This document shows, piece by piece, positions 35,779 through 45,167 of a DNA stretch of 64,000 bases. Below the pieces are notes generated by a model, which made no database searches, was not told the DNA's origin, and was given only the letters and a program-made list of their open reading frames with translations. This stretch comes from Litorivicinus lipolyticus (GTDB lineage Bacteria; Pseudomonadota; Gammaproteobacteria; Pseudomonadales; Litorivicinaceae). The translations under genes and the position numbers were made by a program. The DNA lies in contig NZ_CP045871.1 of NCBI RefSeq assembly GCF_009650135.1, forward strand, positions 1,240,001 to 1,304,000. The letters run 5' to 3'. How positions within the stretch are numbered: position 1 is the stretch's first letter; each line of letters opens with the position of its first letter.

Positions 35779-37497
35779 ATGGCTGCTAACTTGAACGAAG
35801 CGTCCTCGCCTGACTTCTTATCCGGGCTTGGAAACCTGACACTAATTCGCCAGCTGGGTCTGATGATCGGCTTGGCGGGCGCCGTTGCGCTGGGCGTTTG
35901 GGTGGTCATGTGGAGCCAAGAACCGAGCTGGCGCCCGCTGCTGCGAGACATTCACACCACGGATTCGGCCGAAGTCACCTCGATTTTGGCCGGCCAACAA
36001 ATTCGCTACAAAATCGATGGCAACGGCCAGTTGCTGGTTGACGAAGGCGGCTTTCACCAGGCTCGAATCGCCTTGGCCGGTGCTGGCATCACCGATCAAC
36101 GCGACCTCGGCTTTGAAATCCTTCAGCAAGACAGCGGATTTGGCACCAGTCAGTTCATGGAGAGCGCCCGTTACTTACGTTCCATCGAAGGGGAACTGGC
36201 GCGCACCATCTCGTCGTTCCGTCAGGTTCGTGGCGCCCGCGTTCACTTGGCGGTGCCGCGTCAGTCGGTGTTTGTACGTGACCGTCGTCCGCCCAGCGCC
36301 AGTGTGTTTTTGGAACTTGCCGGTAGCACACCGATCTCGAACGGCCAAATTCAGGCGGTCGTCAACTTGGTCGCCAACTCCGTCCCCGAACTGACGGTAG
36401 ATGCCGTCAGTGTGGTCGACCAGCGCGGCCGTTTGTTAAGCGCGCAATCCGATGACCCAGGCATTCAGTTGGCGGCACGTCAATTGAAGTACCAGCAAGA
36501 GGTTGAGGATCGTTTGCGCTTGCGCGTCGAATCGTTATTGAACCGGATTGTCGGCGCCGAACGTTTCCGGACGGAGTTAACCGTCGCAATGGACTTCACC
36601 CAGGTCGAAACCGCGGTCGAAAGCTACGATCCCACCAAATCCGTGGTCCGCAGCCAACGCCTGGTCAGCGAGGGCGGGGTGTCGACGTCAACGGTCGGGG
36701 GCATTCCCGGTGCACTCAGCAACCAGGTTGGGGAAGAACCCGTTGAAGGCGAAGCCAATGCCGACGGCGCCGCACCGATCGCGCAGACCGTCGCATCGCA
36801 GTTCAACAGCGGCGTTCAAACGGGAACTGACGGTAAGTACGAAGAGGTCAAAAACTTCGAACTCGAACGCCAGATGACCTACCGCCGCGGCCAACAAGGG
36901 CAGATTTTGCGGATGTCGGTGGCCGTTGCCGTTGATGACATTGTTTCAGTCGACCCGGATACGGGCGAAACCCTGCGTGAGTCCTGGACCAAGGCAGACC
37001 TTGAGCGCTTGGAGCGTTTGGTACGTGAAGCGGTCGGCGTCAGCGAAAATCGTGGTGATACGCTGAGCATTGAGAACACCCCATTCGCAGCGCTGCCGGA
37101 GGAGCTGGAACGCGCCGAGACCCCGATTTGGCAGCAGCCGTGGGTATTGAACCTGGCCAAACAGGGTGCGGGTGCTTTATTCGTATTGTTCCTAGCCTTT
37201 GGCGTGCTGCGGCCATTCCTGAAGCGAGTCACTGAAGTCGGCTCGGCTGGGATGATGGTGCCCGCAGGCGCTGGCGCTGGCATGGCCGGGGGAGGCTCCA
37301 TGGGCGGCGGCGAATCCGCTGCGGCCAACCCGAACAACTTGTTGGGCCTACCCGGCCCCGACATCAAAGAAGCTGACGTTGACTTGCCCGGCCGCAATTC
37401 GGGATACGAAAAACAGCTCGACGCGATTCGTTCCCTGGTCGCCGAAGACCCCGGCCGTGTTGCCCAGGTCATCAAAGAATGGACGATTGAGGACTAA
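35779..37497 (+). CDS. fliF: FliF, MS-ring protein
   Basis: A 572-residue inner-membrane ring protein. TM1 lies at about residues 25-45, and the ring-building YscJ/FliF domains at 50-300 (L-G-F-E-I-L-Q-Q-D-S-G-F-G-T-S-Q). A variable linker follows, then TM2 at about 455-475 and a C-terminal FliG-binding tail. It forms the base of the motor. AAGGA lies before the ATG, and only two bases separate it from fliG. Confidence 0.96.
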   Translation: MAANLNEASSPDFLSGLGNLTLIRQLGLMIGLAGAVALGVWVVMWSQEPSWRPLLRDIHTTDSAEVTSILAGQQIRYKIDGNGQLLVDEGGFHQARIALAGAGITDQRDLGFEILQQDSGFGTSQFMESARYLRSIEGELARTISSFRQVRGARVHLAVPRQSVFVRDRRPPSASVFLELAGSTPISNGQIQAVVNLVANSVPELTVDAVSVVDQRGRLLSAQSDDPGIQLAARQLKYQQEVEDRLRLRVESLLNRIVGAERFRTELTVAMDFTQVETAVESYDPTKSVVRSQRLVSEGGVSTSTVGGIPGALSNQVGEEPVEGEANADGAAPIAQTVASQFNSGVQTGTDGKYEEVKNFELERQMTYRRGQQGQILRMSVAVAVDDIVSVDPDTGETLRESWTKADLERLERLVREAVGVSENRGDTLSIENTPFAALPEELERAETPIWQQPWVLNLAKQGAGALFVLFLAFGVLRPFLKRVTEVGSAGMMVPAGAGAGMAGGGSMGGGESAAANPNNLLGLPGPDIKEADVDLPGRNSGYEKQLDAIRSLVAEDPGRVAQVIKEWTIED

Positions 37498-37499
37498 CC

Positions 37500-38492
37500 A
37501 TGTCAGCACGCATTGAACAAGCAGCGATTCTGCTGATGACCCTAGGCGAATCGGACGCCGCGCAGATCCTTAAACAGTTGGGGCCCAAAGAAGTCCAGGC
37601 CGTGGGCGCCGCGATGGCCTCGTTGGGCAGCATCCAGCGCAGCCAAGTCCAAGAAGTAATGGGCGATTTTTTAGAGGCCGTCAGTAACCAGACCGGCTTG
37701 ACCAGCGAATCGGACACCTTTATTCGCAACATGATGACCGAGGCCTTGGGCAGCGAAAAAGCCAACGGCCTGATCGATCGCATCTTGGTCGGTGCCAACA
37801 CCAAGGGTTTGGACACGCTCAAATGGATGGACTCGCGTGCGGTCGCCGAGCTGATTCGCCACGAGCACCCCCAGATCCAAGCGATTGTGGTGAGCTACTT
37901 GGATCCGGACATGGCCGCCCAGGTGCTGGGTGTGTTTGACGAGCGTGTACGTGTGGACTTGATCATGCGCATTGCCAATTTGGACCAAATCCAGCCCCAG
38001 GCCCTGCAAGAACTCAACGACATTTTGGAAAAGCAGCTGAGTGGCAACAGCGGCAATGCGACGACCTCGATCGGCGGCATCAAAACCGCAGCCAACATCA
38101 TGAACTTCGTCGACAGTGCCGTCGAGGCCAGCATGATGGAGCAAATACGCGAAGCGGACGAACCGCTGGGCGACCAAATCCAAGAGCTGATGTTTGTGTT
38201 CGAAGACCTCAAGAACATCGAAGATCGTGACATGCAACGGCTGCTGCGTGACGTCAACAACGACGGCCTGTTGTTGGCGCTTAAAGGCTCGGACGACGAA
38301 CTTAAGGCCATGGTGTTCGGCAACATGTCCGAGCGTGCGGCTGAAATGCTCAAAGACGACTTGGAAAACAAGGGCCCGGTCAAAGTGTCCGAAGTCGAAA
38401 CCGCCCAAAAAGAAATCCTGACGCTGGCACGCAGATTGGCCGACGATGGCGAACTCAGTCTAGGCGGCGGCAGCGGCGAGGACATGTTGTAA
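37500..38492 (+). CDS. fliG: FliG, rotor switch protein
   Basis: A 330-residue C-ring protein. The N-terminal FliF-binding domain, the middle E-H-P-Q motif (H-E-H-P-Q-I-Q-A-I) and the C-terminal torque helix with alternating charged residues (L-R-D-V-N-N-D-G-L-L-L-A-L-K-G) are all present. It transmits stator force and switching. The next gene follows immediately. Confidence 0.96.
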   Translation: MSARIEQAAILLMTLGESDAAQILKQLGPKEVQAVGAAMASLGSIQRSQVQEVMGDFLEAVSNQTGLTSESDTFIRNMMTEALGSEKANGLIDRILVGANTKGLDTLKWMDSRAVAELIRHEHPQIQAIVVSYLDPDMAAQVLGVFDERVRVDLIMRIANLDQIQPQALQELNDILEKQLSGNSGNATTSIGGIKTAANIMNFVDSAVEASMMEQIREADEPLGDQIQELMFVFEDLKNIEDRDMQRLLRDVNNDGLLLALKGSDDELKAMVFGNMSERAAEMLKDDLENKGPVKVSEVETAQKEILTLARRLADDGELSLGGGSGEDML

Positions 38493-39053
38493 ATGTCACG
38501 CTTTGAATGGCCGTCGATCGGCGCCGACGGCCGCGTTATTGAGCGGCCCAGGTCGCAAGCGACCCAATTGCGGCCACCGACGGCGGACGAGCTAGAAGCC
38601 GTCTACGAGCAAGCACGGCGCGAAGGCCATGCCCAAGGCATGAGTGAGGCCGCGGTCGCCGCAGAGCAGGCCCAGGCGGCGCAGCTGCAAACACAGCAAC
38701 AGGCCTTTGAAACAGCCTTGGCCGAGGGCATTGCTAGGATTAATGAACAGATCGAACGTGACGACATGGCGCTGCGCAGTTCGATCGAATGGCTGTGCCG
38801 CGAAACGGTCGAACAGGCGCTATTGAATGTATTGTCCGAACCCGAATCCATGCCGACGCTGGTCGATGCTCTGTTGCAACAAATTCCCGGGCGGACCGAC
38901 CCACTGACCGTGTTTGTGCACCCCGACCAGGCCCACCGGGTCACCGGTGCCGTGGCCGATCCGGGCCTGGCCAGTTTTGCCATACGCATTGAAACTCAAG
39001 ACGCGTCGCTGGAGCATGACCCAATGGCGGCGGTACACGATGAGCCGAACTGA
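38493..39053 (+). CDS. fliH: FliH, regulator of the export ATPase
   Basis: A 186-residue protein with a helical Ala/Gln-rich N-terminal stretch (Y-E-Q-A-R-R-E-G-H-A-Q-G then Ala/Glu/Gln repeats, about 40-85) and the conserved C-terminal FliH/YscL domain. It binds FliI and positions it at the export gate. It abuts fliG and overlaps fliI by 14 bases. Confidence 0.92.
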   Translation: MSRFEWPSIGADGRVIERPRSQATQLRPPTADELEAVYEQARREGHAQGMSEAAVAAEQAQAAQLQTQQQAFETALAEGIARINEQIERDDMALRSSIEWLCRETVEQALLNVLSEPESMPTLVDALLQQIPGRTDPLTVFVHPDQAHRVTGAVADPGLASFAIRIETQDASLEHDPMAAVHDEPN

Positions 39054-40356
39054 GCGAATCGCCAGCACCTTGCCGGTTAGTCTGGCGGTGCGGTCACCAC
39101 ACCAACGCGGCAAACTGAGCCGCCTGATTGGTTTAAGTTTAGAGGTACGCGGCATCCGGTTGGCGCTCGGTGACCGGATCCTGATCGACGCCCAACCCAG
39201 GCCCGTGCGCGCCCAAGTGGTCGGGTTTCGGGACGACACCAGCATTGTTATCCCAATGGACGATGCCAGTGGGTTGACCCCTGGGGCAGCAGTGACCCTT
39301 GACGGCGATGCCGGGTCAGTCCACCTAGGCATGGGTCTTTTGGGCCGAGTGGTTGATGCCGAAGCGCAGCCCATCGACGGACTCGGCCCGATCACCGACA
39401 CTCACCCCGAGTCGTGGCTGACGCCGGCGCTGAATCCGCTGACCCGTAGCCCGATCAATCAAGCGCTGGACGTCGGTGTCAAAGCCATCAACGGCTGCCT
39501 GACCATTGGCAAAGGCCAACGGATGGGGCTGTTTGCCGGATCCGGCGTCGGCAAGTCGGTGCTGATGGGCATGATGACCCGCTTTACCGAGGCCGAAATT
39601 GTGGTGGTCGGATTGATTGGCGAACGCGGCCGCGAAGTGCGTGAGTTTGTCGAGGACGCCCTGGGCGAGCAGGGCCTACGCAAGGCCGTGGTCGTTGCCT
39701 GCCCGGCCGACGCCTCGCCGCTACTGCGCTTGCGCAGCGCCGAGCTAGCCACGCGGATTGCCGAGTATTTTCGCGATCAGGGCGCACATACGCTGATGCT
39801 GATGGATTCACTGACGCGTTTTGCCCAGGCCCAACGCGAAATTGGCTTGGCGTCGGGCGAGCCACCGACGACAAAGGGCTACCCGCCCAGCGTATTTGCC
39901 AAACTGCCGGCACTGGTCGAACGTGCTGGCAACAGCGACAGCGCCGGATCGTTGACGGCGATCTATACCGTTTTGACCGAAGGCGACGACCAACAAGATC
40001 CGATCGCCGATGCTGCGCGGGCGATCCTAGACGGCCACATCGTGCTGGATCGTAAAATTGCCGAAACCGGTCAGTACCCGGCGATCGACATTGCCCAGTC
40101 CATATCGCGGGTGATGCCAAAGATCACCACCCCCGAGCACGCCAGTGCCGCCATGCGCGTCAAACAATGGTTGGGGGCGTACGAATCACGCCGTGATTTG
40201 ATCGATGTTGGCGCCTACCAGCGCGGTGCCGACACGGTGGTCGACCAGGCCATCGTCAAACTGCCGGCGATCCGAGAGTTTCTGGCCCAGCCGATGAATC
40301 AAGGCAGTGATTTCGAACAGACCCAGCAGCAGCTGCAAACGCTGGTGTTGGGGTAG
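39040..40356 (+). CDS. fliI: FliI, flagellar export ATPase
   Basis: A 438-residue F1-beta-like ATPase. Walker A lies at about residues 165-173 (A-G-S-G-V-G-K-S), followed by G-E-R-G-R-E-V-R-E-F and L-M-L-M-D-S-L-T-R-F (Walker B). The ATG at 39040 sits within the fliH end and gives a family-typical length; a longer frame adds unrelated sequence. It drives substrate unloading at the export gate. Confidence 0.96.
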   Translation: MSRTERIASTLPVSLAVRSPHQRGKLSRLIGLSLEVRGIRLALGDRILIDAQPRPVRAQVVGFRDDTSIVIPMDDASGLTPGAAVTLDGDAGSVHLGMGLLGRVVDAEAQPIDGLGPITDTHPESWLTPALNPLTRSPINQALDVGVKAINGCLTIGKGQRMGLFAGSGVGKSVLMGMMTRFTEAEIVVVGLIGERGREVREFVEDALGEQGLRKAVVVACPADASPLLRLRSAELATRIAEYFRDQGAHTLMLMDSLTRFAQAQREIGLASGEPPTTKGYPPSVFAKLPALVERAGNSDSAGSLTAIYTVLTEGDDQQDPIADAARAILDGHIVLDRKIAETGQYPAIDIAQSISRVMPKITTPEHASAAMRVKQWLGAYESRRDLIDVGAYQRGADTVVDQAIVKLPAIREFLAQPMNQGSDFEQTQQQLQTLVLG

Positions 40357-40790
40357 TGGACCCCAAGCGCCTTGAAAAGTTGAGGTGGCTCGCGGAATTG
40401 CGTGTCGACAAAGCCGCACGCCAACTTGCAGAGCACCAGCAGCGGATACGCGAGACGACCCAACAAATTGAAGATTTTCAACAATTTAAAGCCATGAGTG
40501 AAGCCCCATTACGGGAGCATGAAACGCTCAATGCGGCGGGACTACGGGCACGCCAAAATCGTTTGGGCTTCTTGAAAAAACTGGAGTCGGCGATCGAAGC
40601 GAGCGCGCGAAAGCTTGATAACCAACGCAGCGACCACGACCGCGCCGAGGACCTGTGGCGGCTGCAACGCCAAAAAGAGCAGGGCTTGGAGTCACTGGTC
40701 GACAGCGCACGCGACGCACTGGAACGCGCTGACACCCAACGTGCCGATCGGGACGCCACCGAACAGTGGCGACATACTAGGCCACGCTAA
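40356..40790 (+). CDS. fliJ: FliJ, export chaperone-escort protein
   Basis: A 144-residue, highly charged, almost entirely coiled-coil protein, as in FliJ. It connects FliI to FlhA and cycles chaperones. It starts at a GTG overlapping the fliI stop. Its 3' end overlaps the convergent response-regulator gene by 14 bases, and no terminator was found between them. Confidence 0.88.
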   Translation: MDPKRLEKLRWLAELRVDKAARQLAEHQQRIRETTQQIEDFQQFKAMSEAPLREHETLNAAGLRARQNRLGFLKKLESAIEASARKLDNQRSDHDRAEDLWRLQRQKEQGLESLVDSARDALERADTQRADRDATEQWRHTRPR

Positions 40791-41655
40791 CTTGGGCGGC
40801 GCTGACATCCAATAGGTCCGACAATGAATCGAACTGTTCAGCATTCATCGACAGCACCGTCCCTTTAACTTCACAGTCCGCCATCACGTCGCGGGCCTGA
40901 AACAGGTCGTGGTGGTCATCCCACCATTGCTGGGCGTCATCCAGTGCGCACGGCCAGCAGACAATAAACTCGTCGCCATCGATACGGCCGTATACCGATC
41001 CTTCGGGTGCGTTATCAATCAGCGCATGCCCGATGCTGACCAGAATGCGGTCACCATAATCGACGCCATTGGTGTGATTGATTTGCTCCAACTCCATGAC
41101 GTCCGTTCGGATCAGGCTGACCGGTTGGTCGTCACGCCGGCAATCACGCCACAGCCGCAGCAGCTTTTCGATCAAAACCGTTTTGCCTGGCACGCCGGTT
41201 AAGGGATCGTTGCGGTAACTAGCCAGCTGGGCCTGAGCCGACAATAGGTCACGGCGCATATTGCTGATGCGCGACATGGCCACCAGTTTGGCGCGCAATA
41301 CGGTCGGGTTAATCGGTTTGGTCAGGTAATCGTCGCCGCCGGCTTCTATGCCGCGTTCGATCAGTTCGGCTTCTTGGCGGGACGACAAAAACACAATCGG
41401 AATCCAGTCGTTCGCCAACCGCTCACGCAGCGCCCGGGTTAGCTCAAAGCCGTCCATACCTGGCATCTCAACATCCACCAGAACCAGGTCAATCCGCTTT
41501 TCGGAAAAGTACTGCAGCGCGGCGTCGGCATCGCGTGCTGTCAAGGCCCGGTGACCCAGTTCGCGTAACACCGCGCCGATCAAGTGGCGCATGGATTTGC
41601 TGTCGTCAACGACCAGTACGTTCATGGCGCGTTGCGTGAGGGTAGCGTCGGACAT
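40777..41655 (-). CDS. Response regulator with degenerate GGDEF domain
   Basis: A 292-residue protein. Residues 10-125 are a receiver domain with an acidic pair, a phospho-acceptor Asp in L-V-D-V-E-M-P-G-M-D-G and the Lys in T-K-P. Residues about 145-290 resemble a diguanylate cyclase domain (N-D-P-L-T-G, Q-I-N-H-T-N-G), but the active-site loop reads D-G-D-E-F, and the usual F-K and G-H positions are changed. Catalysis is doubtful; c-di-GMP or GTP binding, or a purely structural role, is possible. The ATG at 41655 follows CAGGAAA. The gene lies convergent to fliJ and divergent from the chemotaxis operon. Confidence 0.85.
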   Translation of the reverse strand: MSDATLTQRAMNVLVVDDSKSMRHLIGAVLRELGHRALTARDADAALQYFSEKRIDLVLVDVEMPGMDGFELTRALRERLANDWIPIVFLSSRQEAELIERGIEAGGDDYLTKPINPTVLRAKLVAMSRISNMRRDLLSAQAQLASYRNDPLTGVPGKTVLIEKLLRLWRDCRRDDQPVSLIRTDVMELEQINHTNGVDYGDRILVSIGHALIDNAPEGSVYGRIDGDEFIVCWPCALDDAQQWWDDHHDLFQARDVMADCEVKGTVLSMNAEQFDSLSDLLDVSAAQVSVA

Positions 41656-41731
41656 GCTGTTTTTCCTGAGTAATACTGATCGTAACCACTCCACAGGTTA
41701 GCACCGGGCTGACCGCGGGGAGATTTTTTCC

Positions 41732-41758
41732 TCAAGTTAACTAACGCCAGGCCGATTA
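41732..41758 (+). promoter_or_regulatory. Sigma-28 promoter of STAS-cheYAW
   Basis: TCAA, 15 bases, GCCGATTA. TCAAG is the -35 form seen for Pseudomonas FliA sites. It lies 36 bases before the STAS gene. Confidence 0.78.
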
Positions 41759-41759
41759 C

Positions 41760-41775
41760 TGTCTAGTCTTAGACA
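41760..41775. promoter_or_regulatory. Inverted repeat at the expected transcription start
   Basis: TGTCTA-GTCT-TAGACA, 6-bp arms, directly follows the sigma-28 -10 block and would cover the start point. It is a possible operator. Confidence 0.35.
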
Positions 41776-41794
41776 AAATCAGTTAGGAAGAGCC

Positions 41795-42103
41795 ATGGCA
41801 GCGGTCGAAACGATCAAGCTTGAAAAGCAACTACAGATCATGCTGGTTGAATCGCTTCACGAGGAACTCGAGGAGCTGATCAACGGCGGAGCCGAGCTTG
41901 AAATCGATGGATCTCAAGTAGAGCGCTGCGATACCGCAGCCCTGCAGTTATTGGTTGCCGTGCAAGCTTCGCTAACCGGCCGTGACAGTGAAATTCGTTG
42001 GACCGGTGTGTCGGAGCCCCTTTTGGATGCCGCGCGCCGCCTGGGTCTGACCAACGCTTTAAACCTATCTGAAATTCGCGCTGAAGCGCACGAGGACAAT
42101 TAA
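41795..42103 (+). CDS. STAS-domain protein (anti-sigma antagonist-like), chemotaxis operon
   Basis: A 102-residue single STAS domain. The usual phospho-site block D-S-S-G-L reads C-D-T-A-A-L here, so Thr could take the Ser role. STAS proteins work in partner switching, binding a serine kinase or anti-sigma factor, or scaffold other complexes. It is the first gene before cheY (two bases apart), an arrangement seen in other gammaproteobacterial chemotaxis operons. No kinase or PP2C partner is encoded in the window. AGGAAG lies before the ATG. Confidence 0.85.
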   Translation: MAAVETIKLEKQLQIMLVESLHEELEELINGGAELEIDGSQVERCDTAALQLLVAVQASLTGRDSEIRWTGVSEPLLDAARRLGLTNALNLSEIRAEAHEDN

Positions 42104-42105
42104 TA

Positions 42106-42468
42106 ATGGCTACGATTTTGGCAGTGGACGACTCGGCATCGATGCGTCAGATGGTCACCTTTACCCTAAAAGGTGCTGGATTTGATGTGATTGAAGCCGT
42201 GGACGGCGTCGAGGCCCTCTCCAAAGCCCAAACAGCGAAGGTCGACCTAGTATTGACGGACGTCAACATGCCCAACATGGATGGTATCCAGTTGGTCAAA
42301 GAACTCCGCGGTCTACCGAGCTTCAAATTCACACCCATGCTTATGCTGACGACCGAGTCAGCTGGTGACAAAAAAGCTGCGGGCAAGGCGGCCGGCGCGA
42401 CTGGCTGGATCGTTAAGCCTTTCAACCCCGATCAGCTACTGAACACCATCAAGCGGGTCCTAGGTTAA
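42106..42468 (+). CDS. cheY: CheY, chemotaxis response regulator
   Basis: A 120-residue single receiver domain with Asp8/Asp9, phospho-acceptor Asp52 (L-T-D-V-N-M-P), the Thr82-Thr83 switch position and Lys104 (V-K-P-F). Phosphorylated by CheA, it should bind FliM at the motor switch; FliM here keeps the matching N-terminal peptide. It is the only stand-alone CheY in the window. A second copy near fliA would be normal but lies outside. Confidence 0.94.
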   Translation: MATILAVDDSASMRQMVTFTLKGAGFDVIEAVDGVEALSKAQTAKVDLVLTDVNMPNMDGIQLVKELRGLPSFKFTPMLMLTTESAGDKKAAGKAAGATGWIVKPFNPDQLLNTIKRVLG

Positions 42469-42477
42469 GGAATCCCC

Positions 42478-44571
42478 ATGTCGGTTGATATGTCGCAGTT
42501 CCATCAAGTGTTCTTCGAAGAGTCACTTGAAGGTTTAGACATCATGGAACAAGGTCTGTTGGCCCTTGAACCAGGCAGTCAGGATCTAGACACAATCGGT
42601 GCGATCTTTCGCGCCGCTCACAGCATCAAGGGCGGAAGTGGCACCTTTGGATTTAGCGAAGTCGCTGAATTCACCCACATTCTGGAAACCTTGTTGGACG
42701 AGATCCGCGACGGCCAACGGCTGTTAACCGGCGACGCCATTAACCTGTTCCTACAGTCGGTTGACTGCTTGCGGGCCATGTTCGATGCCCTGCAGACCGA
42801 GTCACCACTGGACATGGAAAGCGCACACGCGCTGAACAAACAGTTTCAAGCTATGCTCAATGGCGAGGCCGTAACCGTTGATACGGGTATGGGCAGCGAG
42901 CCGGTCCCGACACCGGCCACGGCGGCGGATAGCAAAGGTCAATCCGGTGTTCGGGGGTGGGTGGTGACCTTTAAACCCGACCTTGATTTGCTTCGGACCG
43001 GTAATGAGCCCGTCCGGATGTTCCGCGAACTGGAAGTCTTTGGCGAGGTCACGGCCCGCTGCGATCTGAGCAAACTACCGTCCTTAGGCACGCTGACTCC
43101 CGAAGAATGCTACCTGTCTTGGACGCTGGAAATCGTCACCGATGAAGCGCTGGAATCGATCAAAGAAGTCTTCGAGTGGGTTGAGGACGAATCAGACCTG
43201 ACTTACGCCGCCTTGGGCGACCACGATAGCCCCGATCAGGCTACCGAGGTCTTACAGCCGGCACCTGCGGCCATTGAACCTCTGGACGCTGCGCCGGCGC
43301 CCGCGCTTGTTGATGACGCTAGCCGGACCCAAGCGGCGGCCGCTGTCGTGAAAGCTAACAGCGGCAAAAAGGCCGACACCTCGATTCGGGTATCGACCGA
43401 CAAAATTGATGCGCTGATCAACATGGTGGGTGAGCTGGTGATTACCCAGTCGATGCTCGGCACCTTGGGCGAAAGTTTTGCCATGGCCAACCTGCACAAG
43501 TTGCAGCAAGGGCTAGAACAGCTCGAGCACAACACCCGTGAACTGCAGGAATCAGTCATGCGCATCCGCATGCTGCCCATCAGCTTCACCTTTAACCGTT
43601 TCCCGCGTTTGGTGCGTGACATGTCCCAGGCCATGGGCAAAAAGATCGAACTGATCATGGACGGCGAGGGCACCGAGCTCGACAAAACCGTCATGGAAAA
43701 AATCGGCGATCCGCTGGTGCACTTGGTTCGCAACTCGCTGGACCACGGTATCGAGATGCCACAGGATCGCTTGGATGCCGGCAAGCCAGAAACCGGACAG
43801 ATCAAACTGAACGCCTTTCACCAGGGCGGCAGCATCGTGATCGAGATCAGTGATGACGGCAAAGGCTTGGATGCGGACGCCATTTTAGCCAAGGCGCGCC
43901 GCAATGGGTTGGTCGGCCCGGACCAAGAATTGTCGTCCAACCAAATCCACGAGCTGATTTTTGAAGCCGGCTTGTCAACCGCAGCGGCCGTCACGGACGT
44001 CTCCGGTCGCGGTGTCGGCATGGACGTAGTTCGCAAGAATATCAACGAGTTGGGCGGCGGAATCGAGATTGAATCGGCCAAAGGTGTCGGCACGACGATG
44101 CGCGTGCGATTGCCGCTGACACTGGCAATTTTGGACGGCCAGTTGGTCCGAGTTGGCACTCACACCTACATCTTTCCCATCATCAACATTATCGAGTCGT
44201 TGCAGGTTAAAACCGAGCAAATCAACCAGATTGCCGGCGGCGCCGAGGTCATGCGACTGCGCGATGAGTACATCCCAGTCGTCCGTCTTTACGACGTCTT
44301 CAGCATTACAGCCGACAGTACGCGTCTGGAAGACGGTTTGGTCGTAGTGCTTGAATTTGACAACGAAAAGGTCGCCATCGCGGTCGATGATCTGTTGTCA
44401 CAACAACAGGTTGTGATCAAAAGTTTGGAAACGAACTACGAGAAGGTCGATGGCGTCAGCGGCGCGACCATTTTGGGCGACGGCACCGTCGCCATGATTT
44501 TGGATGTCCAAAGCCTGATTCGCATGGCCGGCGTCCGTCAAAGCCACATTCAGCGGACGATCAGTCTGTGA
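42478..44571 (+). CDS. cheA: CheA, chemotaxis histidine kinase
   Basis: A 697-residue kinase. P1 (Hpt) carries His48 (A-H-S-I-K-G-G). A linker and a P2-type domain (W-V-V-T-F-K-P-D-L-D-L-L, about residues 160-245) follow. P3 dimerisation begins near 300 (I-R-V-S-T-D-K-I-D-A-L-I-N). The P4 ATP domain has H-L-V-R-N-S-L-D-H-G and G-R-G-V-G-M-D-V-V. P5, the CheW-like domain, fills the last 140 residues. It receives receptor input and phosphorylates CheY, CheB and CheV. Confidence 0.96.
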   Translation: MSVDMSQFHQVFFEESLEGLDIMEQGLLALEPGSQDLDTIGAIFRAAHSIKGGSGTFGFSEVAEFTHILETLLDEIRDGQRLLTGDAINLFLQSVDCLRAMFDALQTESPLDMESAHALNKQFQAMLNGEAVTVDTGMGSEPVPTPATAADSKGQSGVRGWVVTFKPDLDLLRTGNEPVRMFRELEVFGEVTARCDLSKLPSLGTLTPEECYLSWTLEIVTDEALESIKEVFEWVEDESDLTYAALGDHDSPDQATEVLQPAPAAIEPLDAAPAPALVDDASRTQAAAAVVKANSGKKADTSIRVSTDKIDALINMVGELVITQSMLGTLGESFAMANLHKLQQGLEQLEHNTRELQESVMRIRMLPISFTFNRFPRLVRDMSQAMGKKIELIMDGEGTELDKTVMEKIGDPLVHLVRNSLDHGIEMPQDRLDAGKPETGQIKLNAFHQGGSIVIEISDDGKGLDADAILAKARRNGLVGPDQELSSNQIHELIFEAGLSTAAAVTDVSGRGVGMDVVRKNINELGGGIEIESAKGVGTTMRVRLPLTLAILDGQLVRVGTHTYIFPIINIIESLQVKTEQINQIAGGAEVMRLRDEYIPVVRLYDVFSITADSTRLEDGLVVVLEFDNEKVAIAVDDLLSQQQVVIKSLETNYEKVDGVSGATILGDGTVAMILDVQSLIRMAGVRQSHIQRTISL

Positions 44572-44585
44572 GTAAGGAGAATTCG

Positions 44586-45101
44586 ATGGAAGCAGCAGCT
44601 GCCGAACGGAAAGCCAACGGCGTTGCCGGGGCACTGGAGCAGTACCTAACCTTCATGCTGGATGGTGAAGAGTACGGCGTTGATATCTTGAGCGTTCGTG
44701 AGATTCGCGGCTGGGATTCAGCAACCCCGGTGCCCAACGCGCCCAAACACGTTAAAGGCGTGATCAATCTGCGCGGTACCATCGTTCCGCTGATTGATTT
44801 GCGCGAGCGGTTCAACTTGGAACCGCTGGACTACGGGCCAATGACCGTGGTTATCGTGTTGAACGTCAACACCGAAAAAGGCGAAAAAACCATGGGGATT
44901 GTGGTCGATGCGGTCAGCGACGTTTACAGCATCAGCCCCGACGACATGCGTGATCCACCAGATTTGGGCGACAGTGTCGATACCCACTACATCAAAGGCT
45001 TGGTCAACGTCCAAGAAACGATGGTCATCCTTTTGGAAATCGATCGCTTTCTAAATGCCGACCGCCTGCCAACGTCCAGCGACTACGCCGCCGAGGCCTA
45101 G
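44586..45101 (+). CDS. cheW: CheW, receptor-kinase coupling protein
   Basis: A 171-residue CheW domain protein (Y-L-T-F-M-L-D-G-E-E-Y-G-V-D-I-L, V-K-G-V-I-N-L-R-G-T-I-V-P-L-I-D-L). The ATG at 44586 has TAAGGAG seven bases upstream, better than a GTG at 44568 that overlaps the cheA stop. The last 15 residues extend past the usual domain. It ends the operon before a strong terminator. Confidence 0.95.
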   Translation: MEAAAAERKANGVAGALEQYLTFMLDGEEYGVDILSVREIRGWDSATPVPNAPKHVKGVINLRGTIVPLIDLRERFNLEPLDYGPMTVVIVLNVNTEKGEKTMGIVVDAVSDVYSISPDDMRDPPDLGDSVDTHYIKGLVNVQETMVILLEIDRFLNADRLPTSSDYAAEA

Positions 45102-45120
45102 ACTCAACGCAGCAGACAAC

Positions 45121-45146
45121 AAAGCCCGCCCCGTGCGGGCTTTTTT
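45121..45146 (+). terminator. Intrinsic terminator after cheW
   Basis: AAAGCCCGC/GCGGGCTTT, a 9-bp stem with a short loop, then six T. Confidence 0.93.
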
Positions 45147-45167
45147 ACGCTACGCAAAAATATCAGT

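Noticed and set aside
44568..44585. GTG start for cheW overlapping the cheA stop
   Set aside because: The ATG at 44586 has a well-spaced AAGGAG, whereas the GTG has none.
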